This document shows, piece by piece, positions 37,724 to 45,969 of a stretch of 64,000 bases of DNA. A program made the translations under genes and the position numbers. Source of the stretch: Streptomyces sp. NBC_01591 (lineage in GTDB: Bacteria > Actinomycetota > Actinomycetes > Streptomycetales > Streptomycetaceae); contig NZ_CP109327.1 in assembly GCF_035918155.1 (NCBI RefSeq), positions 7,440,001 to 7,504,000 of the forward strand, written 5' to 3'. The notes beneath the pieces are model-generated. The model was given only the letters and a program-made list of their open reading frames with translations. It searched no databases and was not told the origin of the DNA. The stretch's first letter is position 1, and each line of letters opens with the position of its first letter.

Positions 37724-38680
37724 GGACTCGCCGTGCCGCCAGGCGCCGAGCAACTGCTCCCCGAGCCGGTCTTCCACCCATCCGGTGGCCGCGATGCCGA
37801 AGGCGACGTCCGATGCCAGATCCGGCTCCTCCTGGAGCAGACCGGCGACGACCTCATGCCGCATGAGTTGCTCATGCACGGCGTCGGCCTCCACATGCTC
37901 CGCATAGAAATGGACCGCTGCAGGCCCGGCACCGGCTCGCTCCAATGCCTCAGCTAGGCGCCTGGACCCTGGTGATGAGGTGATCTCCACTGAGGCGAAG
38001 TGACCGACCAACGCACCACGGTGTGAGCGGTGGAGTCCGAAGAGCGACATGAGGTTGACGGTCGCGAGCATCTGCCGCGATCCGGCGTCGAGGTAGCGCC
38101 CATACGAGGGGTCCAGGTGGAGGTCCGCCATCAGATCGGCGAACAGCTTCGAGTGGACCTGTTCCGCGCGTCCTGCTCCGAATTCGTCGTACTCCACTGT
38201 GGCCATTCCAGCCTTGGCCCGGCCCGTCAGGCGTGGAATCACCCACAGGTGCGGATCGGCCTCCTTGAGGTGGTAAAGCGAGCGGTGGGCGGCGTACTCG
38301 CGCAGATGCCACAGCTCGCCCTCGTCCCGCAGAAAGTACGAGACGCCTTCGGCGTCCACCGGTTCCAGAACGGCTTCCTCCAGCGCGCTGCCGACATCGT
38401 CGGCCACCGGCACGTCAGCGCGCAGAGCGGCCAGGAACCCGCGCTCCAGCGCGGCACGCACCCTGAGCAGTTCCGGATCCCACTCCCAGGCGCCGTCCAC
38501 CCCGTCGAAGCCGCGGTAATGCAACTCGTAGCAGAGGTACAGGGCGAGCTGGAGGTCGTCGCTGTACGGGTCGGCCCCCGCTACCAGGGACGTGTCCGGC
38601 AGCCTGCGCCGACCCGGTTTCCGGCCGAGCGCTCCGATCAGGGCGGCAGACACCTCACCTCGGGGCTCCGGCAGCTTCAT
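37703..38680 (-). CDS. Haem-oxygenase-like (HDO-fold) iron-containing redox enzyme
   Basis: 325 residues. LQLALYLCYELHYRGFDGVD, YAAHRSLYHLKEADPHLWVI, and later VEYDEFGAGRAEQVHSKLFA, FYAEHVEADAVHEQLM match the iron-containing redox enzyme family with haem-oxygenase-like fold. The ELHYRG, Y-H-x-K-E-A-D and EHVEADAVHE segments supply Glu/His ligands for a di-iron site. Such enzymes do oxidative C-C or C-N cleavage of small molecules. The substrate is unknown. The start overlaps the VOC gene stop by 4 bases, so both are in one transcript. Confidence 0.85.
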   Translation of the reverse strand: MKLPEPRGEVSAALIGALGRKPGRRRLPDTSLVAGADPYSDDLQLALYLCYELHYRGFDGVDGAWEWDPELLRVRAALERGFLAALRADVPVADDVGSALEEAVLEPVDAEGVSYFLRDEGELWHLREYAAHRSLYHLKEADPHLWVIPRLTGRAKAGMATVEYDEFGAGRAEQVHSKLFADLMADLHLDPSYGRYLDAGSRQMLATVNLMSLFGLHRSHRGALVGHFASVEITSSPGSRRLAEALERAGAGPAAVHFYAEHVEADAVHEQLMRHEVVAGLLQEEPDLASDVAFGIAATGWVEDRLGEQLLGAWRHGESSLRVPL

Positions 38681-39093
38681 GGTGCTTCCTCTCCTCGGCC
38701 CGTCGGCTCGTTCCGTGGGGGCACCACGAAGGAGAAGGAATGCCTGGTGGGGTCGGCGTAAAAGCTTACGCCGCGCAGCCCACCGCTGGCCTTGGCATCC
38801 ACCGGCATCTCCCCGAGGCTCACCGCCTCTCGTTCCGCTTCGTCCAAATCACCGTGCGCGACGGGTATCCGAAAATGCGCCTGCTGGGCGTCGTCTGGCC
38901 GCGGCCAGTTGGGAGGGGCGTAGCCGTGGTACCGACGGATCGCCAGGTGCACGCCGTTGTGGCCGACGAGTTCCACAAAGCCAGGATCGCTCACCACCTG
39001 GATTTCCGCACCGAGCAGTGACGCGTAGAACTTCCCCAGGGCTTCGGGCTCCGCGTAGTCCAGAACGAGGACGCTTGTCTTTGTAACAGTCAT
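38677..39093 (-). CDS. VOC-family (glyoxalase-like) protein
   Basis: 138 residues forming one VOC unit: TSVLVLDYAEPEALGKFYAS, LLGAEIQVV, and the second half with AHFRIPVAHGDLDEAER and VSFYADPTRHSFSFV. The conserved metal or substrate positions (His, Glu) are not all identifiable. VOC proteins include glyoxalases, dioxygenases and binding proteins. The gene is first in the two-gene minus operon with the HDO oxidase. Confidence 0.85.
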   Translation of the reverse strand: MTVTKTSVLVLDYAEPEALGKFYASLLGAEIQVVSDPGFVELVGHNGVHLAIRRYHGYAPPNWPRPDDAQQAHFRIPVAHGDLDEAEREAVSLGEMPVDAKASGGLRGVSFYADPTRHSFSFVVPPRNEPTGRGEEAP

Positions 39094-39345
39094 GTTGTTT
39101 CGGGTACCCGCCGACGCTCAGAACACACGGGCGACGGCCAGCGCTTGCAGGGACGGGATTTAGTCGTCGAGATCCACATGGCTTTATCGAGCAGTAACGG
39201 TTCACGTTCAACCTCCGTGACCCGCGCACGCTGAGTGACAATTGATGCTCCGGCGAGCCACTGGGAATTCACCCGAAAACGAGGACGACCCCAGTGTGTC
39301 CGACAATTCGGCGCCGTGGAAGAGACGGCGTTCGGGACGGAAGAG

Positions 39346-39625
39346 ATGTTGTTCCCGTCGATCTCGGAGGTGGCGGTGCAGTCGCTGGACGTGAACAACG
39401 AGGCGATGCGCATTGATGTCGGCAGCACGGCCACCGGGGGCGGTGTCCGGGCTGCGGGAGCCAGTCGAGCCGGATGCACAGCTCCTACCTGCGTTTCCCG
39501 CAGATGTACTCAGTGCGGACTGACGGGTTGTCCTCTGCCTGCGGCTCCGTGGGTTCCTCTATCTGGGCGCTTCGTGTGAACGGCGGGACTTGCGTTGATC
39601 AGTTGCCGGGGCCCAGCACGGCGGC
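39346..39625 (+). mobile_element. ISL3-family transposase N-terminal remnant (frameshifted)
   Basis: The first frame reads LFPSISEVAVQSLDVNNEAM and DVGSTATGGG. The homologous sequence goes on in other frames with CPGCGSQSSRMHSSYLRFP and then VVLCLRLRGFLYLGASCERR. This is the N-terminal zinc-finger region of ISL3 transposases (L-F-P-x, C-P-x-C-x-S-x-x-x-H). At least two frameshifts are present and the catalytic domain is missing, so this is a dead relic. Its end cannot be fixed exactly. Confidence 0.65.
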
Positions 39626-39903
39626 TACCTGCGCGTTCTCGACCCCGCGGCCCCAGAGCACAGTGCCCAGGCGCCCTCCTCCTCGTTCTCCGCGTCGCCC
39701 TCGCACTCACCCATCCTCCCCTCGTCGTCGTGGGCCTTGTTGTGAGGACGACGAAGAGCAAGGAGACGAAGAAGAGGAGTGAGTGGAGACACCGGCAGGC
39801 CCCACAGGCATGACAACGTCCTGCCCGAGACGCCTGCAGCCACCAGAGTGGAGCGGAGCTGACGCTTGTTTGGAATTCGGCCGCACATGGCAAACCGCTC
39901 ATC

Positions 39904-40845
39904 ATGCGGCTTTCAGCGAAGTATACGAAATTCGCGGTTCTCGCTCCGAGTAGCGGCACAGTGAAAGTGGCGGCCGCCCGCACCGAGGACCTCTTTCTGA
40001 GGTCCCTCGACGCGCTGGGTCGCCTGGAGAAGCTTGATGTGGTGATCAGCCCCGTGCGGCGGATGGTGCGCGGCGTGCCTCTGGGGCGCTACCGCGATGT
40101 GCTGCATGGTCTGCCGATCGGCCATCCCCTGCACCCCGCGCTCGTGCAGGTTCCGATGGGCGCGTGGTTTTCCGCCGCAGTGCTGGACGTCATGCCCGGC
40201 ACCCGGCGCAGTGCCCGCATCTTGGTGGGTGTGGGCGTGCTGGGGGCCGCGCCGGCCGCGTTGGCTGGCTGGGTGGACTGGGCTGAGCAGCACGAGGACC
40301 AGATGCGTACCGGCCTGGTGCACGCGGCGTCGATCGCCGCGGCCATCGGGCTCTACGCGGGATCCTGGGTGCATCGCGGTCGTGGTCGTACGGCATTGGG
40401 CAAGGCGCTCGGCTTCGCGGGACTGTGTATGGCTGGCACCGGCGGGATGCTCGGTGGCCACCTCGCCTATCGCCAAGCCGCAGGCGCCAACAAGGCGGCA
40501 GCGGTCCGTCGTCTGTTGGAAGAGGGTTGGCATCCGGTCGGCAGAGTGGAGGACTTCCCAGTCGGCGAGGCCGTGCGGCGGGAGTTGGGCGAGGTGCCTT
40601 TGCTGGTGTTCCGTCAGCCGGGCGGCCGCATTCATGTCCTTGCGGAGCGGTGCAGCCACCTGTCAGGGCCCCTGTCGGACGGGAAGATCGCCGACGGCTG
40701 CGTGGAATGCCCCTGGCACGGCAGTCTCTTCCGACTGTCGGACGGCGCGAACGTACGTGGGCCGGCCACCGCACCGCAGCCGTCCTTCCAGGTGAGCGTG
40801 GACAGCGACGGCACCGTCCACGTGCAGCTGCCCGGCGTTGGCTGA
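39904..40845 (+). CDS. DUF2231 membrane domain fused to a Rieske [2Fe-2S] domain
   Basis: 313 residues. Residues about 75-205 are a DUF2231 membrane domain (GLPIGHPLHPALVQVPMGAW, LAGWVDWAEQHED, four hydrophobic segments). Residues about 215-313 are a Rieske domain with RCSHLSGPL and CVECPWHGSLF, giving the Cys-His/Cys-His ligands. It is probably a membrane-bound electron-transfer protein. ATG at 39904 or GTG at 39961 may be the true start, since family members often begin nearer the RSLDALGRLEKLD segment. Small Rieske-DUF2231 fusions are common in Streptomyces. The partner is unknown. Confidence 0.85.
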   Translation: MRLSAKYTKFAVLAPSSGTVKVAAARTEDLFLRSLDALGRLEKLDVVISPVRRMVRGVPLGRYRDVLHGLPIGHPLHPALVQVPMGAWFSAAVLDVMPGTRRSARILVGVGVLGAAPAALAGWVDWAEQHEDQMRTGLVHAASIAAAIGLYAGSWVHRGRGRTALGKALGFAGLCMAGTGGMLGGHLAYRQAAGANKAAAVRRLLEEGWHPVGRVEDFPVGEAVRRELGEVPLLVFRQPGGRIHVLAERCSHLSGPLSDGKIADGCVECPWHGSLFRLSDGANVRGPATAPQPSFQVSVDSDGTVHVQLPGVG

Positions 40846-40859
40846 ACCGCGATGATGTA

Positions 40860-40961
40860 TCAGCGGCCCAGGGCATTCCGAAGCTGCTGCTTGTTCATGG
40901 AGAAGCGACCGGCGATGTTGCGATTCTTCGCCTCCTCATAAAGCTGATCTTTCGTCGGCCC
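40860..40961 (-). pseudogene. C-terminal fragment with a Rho-N/SAP-like motif
   Basis: The minus frame ends GPTKDQLYEEAKNRNIAGRF, SMNKQQLRNALGR. This K-x-x-L-Y-x-x-A-x-x-x-x-I-x-G-R-S/F-x-M-x-K-x-x-L pattern is the Rho N-terminal-like helix unit found at the C-terminus of small plasmid-stabilisation-type and Ku proteins in Streptomyces. Upstream codons lack conservation and no start or ribosome binding site fits, so the N-terminus has been lost. It converges on the Rieske gene. Confidence 0.5.
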
Positions 40962-41311
40962 TTGCGATCTGCTGGTGGAGTGTCGCCACCACGTTGTGAC
41001 TCCTTGACCTGGGCAGATGTCGTCGACGTCGAACAGCGGACAGCTGCGACGCAGTGCGGTCGTCCTGCCACACATCACACTCCACTTCAGCCCCGAGCAG
41101 CTGCACTGCGCCAAATCGGAGCGCGAGCCGGATCGGTCCGCCTGAGGGAGCGAACGGCTCCTTCGTGGGTGTCACCCCGTACCCCCGCACTTCGGAGGAC
41201 TGCCCGTTCCCAAGCGCAGGCCAACGAGCACCTCGGTACGAACGTTGCCGGCCCCGTCGGTGCACGGAGTGCGGCGGCGGGGCCGTGACTGCTAGTGCCT
41301 GAGCGTGCCTT
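40962..41311. other. 350-base stretch without a supportable gene
   Basis: A minus-strand piece near 41080-41190 (APSGGPIRLALRFGAVQLLG) has coding-like composition but no start, and I cannot place it in a family. No repeat or promoter stands out. Confidence 0.3.
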
Positions 41312-41486
41312 TCAGTGCCGGAACCTGTCCTTGCCCTTCTCCACGGCCTGCTTCAGTTTGCCCTTGGTCTTTTCGGCCCTTCCTTTGCTTTCCAGGCTTT
41401 CGTTACCAACGGCCTTCCCGAGCGTTTCCTTGGTTTTTCCTTCGGCGATCTCGCCGACGTTCTTGGTCTTCTTTCTGATGCCCATG
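41312..41486 (-). pseudogene. csbD gene with a +1 frameshift, downstream of gvpK
   Basis: The ATG at 41486 with AAGGAG eight bases upstream opens MGIRKKTKK and then leaves the CsbD frame. The remainder, NVGEIAEGKTKETLGKAVG, NESLESKGRAEKTKGKLKQA and a stop at 41312, is a perfect CsbD sequence but one base out of frame. The shift lies at the adenine run AAGAAA near 41463. Removing one A would restore a normal 57-residue protein. It may be a true mutation or a sequencing error. The gene is co-directional with gvpK, 30 bases downstream. Confidence 0.7.
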
Positions 41487-41516
41487 TCGTGCTCCTTATG
41501 GGCCTTCGGCCGACTG

Positions 41517-41924
41517 CTATTCGGACGGTGGCAGCAATGTTCCGAGAGGTCCGAGATCCAGATTGAGGTCTTGCATGGAAAGTTCGTACCGAGCGCAGAG
41601 TTCCACCATACGCTCGTGCAGAATCATGAGTGTGGCGCCCAACCGCTCCTCCTGTTCCTCGGTGAGGTCTCCGGCGTCGACCCGCTGCAGTGCCTGGCGT
41701 TCCATGAGCTGCCGCAACAGCTCGACGATGGTGAGAACGAGCTTGATCAGGTCCCGTTCCACCGTGTCGGGGCTGGTGGTCACCCGATGTGTGGTTCCCC
41801 GCGCCCTCGAGCCGCCCGGCGGCAGGACGTCCTGCGGGGCGGCGGGCAGCAGACGGAAGGCGCGGGCCGCCGCATCGGCGACTTCGTCGAAGCGGTTGCC
41901 GGGCCGGCGGGTTTCATCTGACAT
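41517..41924 (-). CDS. gvpK: Gas vesicle protein GvpK
   Basis: 135 residues. DTVERDLIKLVLTIVELLRQ, LMERQALQRVDAGDLTEEQE and ERLGATLMILHERMVEL are the GvpK core. The protein is an essential minor component or assembly factor of gas vesicles, the hollow protein shells of prokaryotes. The first 45 residues are a variable linker. It is the last gvp gene of this operon and overlaps the gvpS end by 11 bases. Confidence 0.95.
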   Translation of the reverse strand: MSDETRRPGNRFDEVADAAARAFRLLPAAPQDVLPPGGSRARGTTHRVTTSPDTVERDLIKLVLTIVELLRQLMERQALQRVDAGDLTEEQEERLGATLMILHERMVELCARYELSMQDLNLDLGPLGTLLPPSE

Positions 41925-42159
41925 GGCCGCCTCGCAGGGGTGCAGTGGCGGGCCACGGGGAGGGGTTCTGTTCGCTGATGGAGACGATCAGCGCGCGCAG
42001 CGAGATGCGTACAAGATCGATATCGGCGATCGAGAGCACGACGTCACCGGTGAGGACCACACCTCCGCTCAGCAGCCGGTCCAACAGGTCGATCAGCGCG
42101 ATCTGCCGGTCCGGCAGCGGCTCTTCTGCCGCGGCCAGCGGCCCGCCGCCCGCCCTCAC
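41914..42159 (-). CDS. gvpS: Gas vesicle protein GvpS (GvpA/J superfamily)
   Basis: 81 residues from a GTG overlapping the gvpL stop by 4 bases. QIALIDLLDRLLSGGVVLTG and DVVLSIADIDLVRISLRALI give the GvpA helix-strand-strand-helix pattern. It lacks the long C-terminal tail of the gvpA and gvpJ products here. Its place after gvpL and before gvpK is that of gvpS in S. coelicolor-type clusters. It may help nucleate or cap the vesicle. Confidence 0.85.
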   Translation of the reverse strand: MRAGGGPLAAAEEPLPDRQIALIDLLDRLLSGGVVLTGDVVLSIADIDLVRISLRALIVSISEQNPSPWPATAPLRGGHVR

Positions 42160-42971
42160 GGCACGGCTCTCTTCAACGGTTCGGCTTCGGCGGGCGTGGC
42201 GAAGGAGTAGGGCGCCCAGGGTCCGGTGACGTCGATGCGTACCTCTGGAAGCCCCTCGGCGGCCTGCAGGACGTCGGCCCGGAATTGTTCGGCGTGCGCC
42301 AGCGGCACGAGGTAGGCGTCGTTGACGACGTTCTCTCCCGGCCCGTGGGCGAGTTCGCCCTGCTGCGTCCGGTGTTGGACCCGATCAACGGCCACGTCTC
42401 GGGCCGCGTCCTCGACACGCCGGGCCGCCTGTTCGGCGTTGCGGTAGGCGTCTTCGCGGGCGTGGCGTTGTGCTCTGCGGTGGCTGAGATAGGCCCGCCC
42501 GGGGCTCAGGGCCGGACCTGCGGACGGCTCCGCGGGGCTTTCGGTGGCCGCGGGCGCTTCGACGTAGATCTTCACGCCCCATTCCACTTGTGCGGCCAGG
42601 TCGGACAGCCGCTCGGCGAACGCCTCCCGGCGGGCATTGAGCATCTGCCCCACCCGCTCGTCGTCGAGGTACACGGTGGCCAGCCGGAGCGGCAGGACGG
42701 TGGTGCGCGCGGCCAGCGCCTCGATCACCCGGTGATGGGCGCGAGCCACCGACTCCAGCCAGTCCAGGTCTTCGAGGTGCGCGCGCAGCGCGGCCTCCTG
42801 GAAGTCCCGTGCGGGCACCGGGCTGACCGCGACCACCACGTCACCGCGGTGTCCTGAGCGCACCAGATGGACCGGCGCATCTGCCACTCCGGGGAGCCCG
42901 GACAGCTCCTCTCCCAGAATTCCGTCGGCGTCCCGCGCCACGGCGTAGGCGTAGGTGACGACCTCGGTCAT
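42156..42971 (-). CDS. gvpL: Gas vesicle protein GvpL (GvpF/L family)
   Basis: 271 residues with VTYAYAVARDADGILGEELS, HHRVIEALAARTTVLPLRLA (the R-T-x-V-L-P-L/x-R/x signature), YLDDERVGQMLNARREAF and the end VTGPWAPYSFA. GvpF/L proteins bind GvpA and guide assembly. This copy has a longer insertion (about 145-215) than GvpF. The ATG overlaps the gvpJ stop by 4 bases. Confidence 0.92.
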   Translation of the reverse strand: MTEVVTYAYAVARDADGILGEELSGLPGVADAPVHLVRSGHRGDVVVAVSPVPARDFQEAALRAHLEDLDWLESVARAHHRVIEALAARTTVLPLRLATVYLDDERVGQMLNARREAFAERLSDLAAQVEWGVKIYVEAPAATESPAEPSAGPALSPGRAYLSHRRAQRHAREDAYRNAEQAARRVEDAARDVAVDRVQHRTQQGELAHGPGENVVNDAYLVPLAHAEQFRADVLQAAEGLPEVRIDVTGPWAPYSFATPAEAEPLKRAVP

Positions 42972-43417
42972 GACTCATCCCCCTTCTGCGGATCGGCCCG
43001 TTTGGTGTGTGATGTACGTGCGGTGCGGCGGCGAGCGGCAGGATGGCTCTGGTCCTCGTCCTCGGCCGGAGGCAGCTCACCGCCCTTGCGCATGGCCTCG
43101 ATCTCGGCGCGCAGCCGGCTGTTCTCCCGGGCGAGTGAGCGATAGCCGTCGTGGGCGCGCGAGGACAGTGAGGGATCGTGCTCCCACCAGTCGATGCCCA
43201 TCTCCTTCGCCTTGTCCACCGATGCGACCAGCAGGCGCAGCTTGATGGTGAGCAGTTCGATGTCCAGCAGGTTGATCTGGATATCGCCCGCGATGACGAT
43301 TCCCTTGTCCAGGACACGCTCCAGGATGTCGGCGAGATTGGCCGAGGAGCCCTGACCGCCGTAGGGGGTGGCCCTGGACGGGAAGTCGCCCATCCTCCTG
43401 GCGACGGGTTCGTTCAC
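42968..43417 (-). CDS. gvpJ: Gas vesicle structural-type protein GvpJ
   Basis: 149 residues from the GTG at 43417. The GvpA-like core is at about 28-75 (NLADILERVLDKGIVIAGDI, QINLLDIELLTIKLRLLVAS) with the following VDKAKEMGIDWWE. The C-terminal half is a charged tail. GvpJ proteins are GvpA paralogues that shape the tips. In this layout gvpJ normally follows gvpZ, but here it follows gvpG directly. Confidence 0.88.
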   Translation of the reverse strand: MNEPVARRMGDFPSRATPYGGQGSSANLADILERVLDKGIVIAGDIQINLLDIELLTIKLRLLVASVDKAKEMGIDWWEHDPSLSSRAHDGYRSLARENSRLRAEIEAMRKGGELPPAEDEDQSHPAARRRTARTSHTKRADPQKGDES

Positions 43418-43493
43418 GGCGCTGCACCTCTATCCCGGGTGTTCCGGCTGTGTGACGGGAGTGTGTGGTGGCCCTCCGCGGCGGCTGCCGCGA

Positions 43494-43745
43494 TCAGGTA
43501 CCGGTGCCCTGGGCATGGGCCCTGATCTCGTCCAGCCGGTCCAGCAGTTCGTCCTCACGCCGGTCGAAGGTTTCCTCGTCGATGTCTCCCGCCAGCAGCG
43601 CCTGCTCGAGCTCGGCGAGTTCCCGCTCGACCGGTGCGGGGTCGTAGTACTCGTTCTCCGCGGCCTCGAGGGCGCGTTCCATGACCCAGGCCACGCCACG
43701 CACCGGCGCCAGTGGCAGGGTGGCGAGTTGAGTCAGCAGTCCCAT
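43494..43745 (-). CDS. gvpG: Gas vesicle protein GvpG
   Basis: 83 residues. GLLTQLATLPLAPVRGVAWV, MERALEAAENEYYDPAPVER, ELAELEQALLAGDIDEETFD is the GvpG signature: a hydrophobic N-terminus then a long helix. It is a minor assembly protein. AAGGAG precedes the ATG. gvpF ends 9 bases upstream. A second gvpG is at 55272. Confidence 0.93.
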   Translation of the reverse strand: MGLLTQLATLPLAPVRGVAWVMERALEAAENEYYDPAPVERELAELEQALLAGDIDEETFDRREDELLDRLDEIRAHAQGTGT

Positions 43746-43754
43746 GAGGACTCC

Positions 43755-44468
43755 TTAGACGAAGCTGTAGGCGGGCAGCGGTCCGAGCAGCCGGAGACTG
43801 AAGTCCTCTCCCAGCTCCTTGGCGAGATCCTGTTCCGCGCTGAGGAAGCCCTTCTCGTTGTCCCGCTCCACCAGGAAGGACACGCTCAGGAAGTCGTTCC
43901 CGGTCGCCTGCGACGAGCGTTCCTCCCGCGCGAATCCGCGCAGCGCATCGAGGACTCCGGCGGCGAGCTGATCCTGCCGTGCCTGCACTTCCTGGGCGAC
44001 CAGTTCCCCGAGGGCGAGCGGTTGTTCCGGGCTGCCGCTGCCGCTTCTGATCTCCTCGTTGAGCCTGCGCGCCTCGTCGGACTCCTGAAGGATCTGCCGC
44101 AGCAGCGCATTCTCGTCCTGGGCGGCCTTCAAGTGGTATTCGACGCAGCCCTTCAGCGTCCGCAACCGTTCGGTGAACTCGTCCGTACGGTCCTCCAGCA
44201 CCGCTCGTACGGCGTTGTCGTCCGTGGTGGTGAAGCCGAACTGCAGCGGTAGAACCGTGCCGTCGGCCATCAGCCGCTCCTGGACGGCCTGGTGCGCGCC
44301 GAGGTCGCGGCGTTTGGGCCGTAGCTCCTCGGGGGCGTTGCTGACGACCGCGGACAGCTTTTTGGTGTGCACTGTGCGGAGGGTCGAGGGCGGGTTCCCC
44401 ACCCCGTCGAGGCCGGCCAGGCGCTGCGGATGAGTGGTCCCGACAATGGAGTAGACGTATACGGCCAT
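43755..44468 (-). CDS. gvpF: Gas vesicle protein GvpF
   Basis: 237 residues: VYVYSIVGTTHPQRLAGLDG, then VLPLQFGFTTTDDNAVRAVL and the conserved end LRLLGPLPAYSFV. GvpF/L proteins are accessory; GvpF of cyanobacteria lies on the inner gas-facing surface. AAGGAG before the ATG is strong. It starts 3 bases after gvpA ends, so translation is likely coupled. Confidence 0.95.
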   Translation of the reverse strand: MAVYVYSIVGTTHPQRLAGLDGVGNPPSTLRTVHTKKLSAVVSNAPEELRPKRRDLGAHQAVQERLMADGTVLPLQFGFTTTDDNAVRAVLEDRTDEFTERLRTLKGCVEYHLKAAQDENALLRQILQESDEARRLNEEIRSGSGSPEQPLALGELVAQEVQARQDQLAAGVLDALRGFAREERSSQATGNDFLSVSFLVERDNEKGFLSAEQDLAKELGEDFSLRLLGPLPAYSFV

Positions 44469-44471
44469 GGC

Positions 44472-44918
44472 TCACTCCTTCCGGCGCCGGGCGGCAGGCC
44501 GACGCCTCGGCCGCTCCCGCCTCTCCTCGGGCTCCTCGAGCTCCTCGTCGTCCTCATGTCTTCCCTTGAGGGCGTCGGTGACCACCTCTGCGGCCCCGCT
44601 GAGGGCTCCTTTGGTCTTGCCATGCGATCCGCCTTCGGTCACCTCGCCGACCAGGTCGGTCAGCTCGGAGGGCGCCTTGCGGCCCTCCTCGAGGTCGAGG
44701 CGGTTGCAGGCCTCGGCGAAGCGCAGGTAGGTGTCCACGCTCGCCACGACGATGCGGGCGTCGATCTTGAGGATCTCGATGCCCACCAGCGACACACGCA
44801 CAAAGACATCGATGACCAGGCCGCGGTCCAGAATCAGATCGAGGATGTCGTAGAGGTTCCCGGACCCTCCTCCGCCGCCCCTGGAAATGGTTCCTCCGCC
44901 TTGCGGCACCACAGTCAT
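44472..44918 (-). CDS. gvpA: Major gas vesicle shell protein GvpA
   Basis: 148 residues from the ATG at 44918, with AAAGGAGG close upstream; longer in-frame starts lack a site. The GvpA core is at about 20-70 ([50 protein letters not shown]). A Gly-rich lead and a long acidic/Arg-rich tail are typical of actinomycete GvpA/J. It would form the ribbed shell. A hairpin stands just before its ribosome binding site. Confidence 0.93.
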   Translation of the reverse strand: MTVVPQGGGTISRGGGGGSGNLYDILDLILDRGLVIDVFVRVSLVGIEILKIDARIVVASVDTYLRFAEACNRLDLEEGRKAPSELTDLVGEVTEGGSHGKTKGALSGAAEVVTDALKGRHEDDEELEEPEERRERPRRRPAARRRKE

Positions 44919-44928
44919 AGTGCCTCCT

Positions 44929-44951
44929 TTCACGCCTGGTCCGGGCGTGAA
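44929..44951 (-). promoter_or_regulatory. Stem-loop between gvpO and gvpA
   Basis: TTCACGCC (44929-44936) pairs perfectly with GGCGTGAA (44944-44951) around a 7-base loop. On the minus-strand transcript it lies between the gvpO stop and the gvpA ribosome binding site, at most a few bases from the latter. It could protect the gvpA message after processing or give partial termination. Structure is seen; role is inferred. Confidence 0.5.
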
Positions 44952-44994
44952 CTCCGTTCTTCTTGCGAACGGTGCTGCGATAGCAGCCCGGCCC

Positions 44995-45378
44995 CTAGCT
45001 GCGTCGGTCGATCTGTCCTCGGGTGTAGCGGCGGGTGCGCTCGTAAGCCACCAGTTCGCCCTTCTTGTCAAGCGTCACCTGGTAGGTCGCCATGACGCTG
45101 GTGGTCGTGGGGACACGTTCCAGCTCCAGCACTTCCACGTCCGCCTGCCAGCCGTCCTCTGTCGGCTTCACCGCCGAGACGGACTCGGGGGCTCGCCCCA
45201 ATAGCTCCTGGAGTTGTTCAGTCGCGTACCGCATAGCCCGGGGAGCCGAAACCCGGCGGGCCGTGCGCTTCGTTTCGCTCGTTCGGCTGCTGGCCCGTCC
45301 AATGCCGGTTTTCCTTGCGCTCTGTTTGCTGGACGGACGCCGGACGTGCTGTGTCTCGTCCTCTTCGTCTGCGGCCAT
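44995..45378 (-). CDS. gvpO: Gas vesicle protein GvpO
   Basis: 127 residues from the ATG at 45378, preceded by GGAGAGGGA. The first 55 residues are charged and variable. The GvpO domain follows: [40 protein letters not shown] and [20 protein letters not shown]. GvpO is needed for vesicle formation in haloarchaea and probably controls expression. It opens the operon, as in S. coelicolor-type clusters. A broken second copy is at 54203. Confidence 0.92.
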   Translation of the reverse strand: MAADEEDETQHVRRPSSKQSARKTGIGRASSRTSETKRTARRVSAPRAMRYATEQLQELLGRAPESVSAVKPTEDGWQADVEVLELERVPTTTSVMATYQVTLDKKGELVAYERTRRYTRGQIDRRS

Positions 45379-45519
45379 GTTCCCTCTCCGGAATCGGAGA
45401 CAACACGCTGCCCGCGCCACATTTACGACGCACCATTTCATGATATACGGCCTGGGCTGACCGCATCTCGGGCTGCCCCACACGGCTCTGTCACCGCTGG
45501 GCACAACTCAGCCACATGC

Positions 45520-45538
45520 CGCAGCCACGCTGGCTGCG
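45520..45538. repeat. Perfect 8-bp hairpin upstream of gvpO
   Basis: CGCAGCCA (45520-45527) pairs with TGGCTGCG (45531-45538) around the 3-base loop CGC, about 140 bases upstream of the gvpO start. It may be an operator or a transcript end. Confidence 0.45.
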
Positions 45539-45739
45539 TATCCCGCCATTACTGCCCGTGAGCAACGTCATGACCGTGGGGAGCAGAGCCCTTCCTCTGC
45601 GTCGGTCCGCCCTCGGCGCGGCGAATCAGCAGGCCTGAGCGGTCGCGATGTCCCGATGGCATGTCAGGCCGCCTGGTGCACGGGCGGTGGTGCCAATATC
45701 AGGGCGTAAGCGTGGTCTCGACCATGCTGTCGTCCTTCG

Positions 45740-45773
45740 CCTGGAAGCCTTGTATGCCTGCAGGCCTTCCAGG
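45740..45773. repeat. 8-bp inverted repeat with bulged extension
   Basis: CCTGGAAG (45740-45747) and CTTCCAGG (45766-45773) are exact complements. Inside them CCT and AGG can extend the stem past a bulged C. No gene is adjacent. Confidence 0.4.
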
Positions 45774-45919
45774 TGGGGCATGGGCAGCGGCAGTCCGCAC
45801 CGCGCTCTCGACCTGACTCGCCGGTGGTTCTCCCGGCCGCCGGTCTTCTTGCTCGGCCTCAAGCACTCCAGCAGCGTTTCGCTATTTTCCCTGGTAAGGG
45901 GCTTGTTCTAGGGTGTAAT

Positions 45920-45969
45920 TACCTGACGTTGTGTCAGGTACGCGCTTGGTGTGTCATTCATTCGAATGA
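45920..45969. repeat. Pair of palindromes in an AT-richer stretch
   Basis: TACCTGAC (45920-45927) and GTCAGGTA (45933-45940) flank the spacer GTTGT. TCATTCGAATGA at 45958-45969 is a perfect 12-bp palindrome. The two centres are 34 bases apart in unusually AT-rich sequence for this window. They look like binding sites for dimeric regulators, perhaps of the element that carried the IS1380 remnant. Confidence 0.45.

Noticed and set aside
45648..45911. Short plus-strand open frames in the gvpO upstream region
   Set aside because: No conserved pattern, no ribosome binding site, and they run through inverted repeats.
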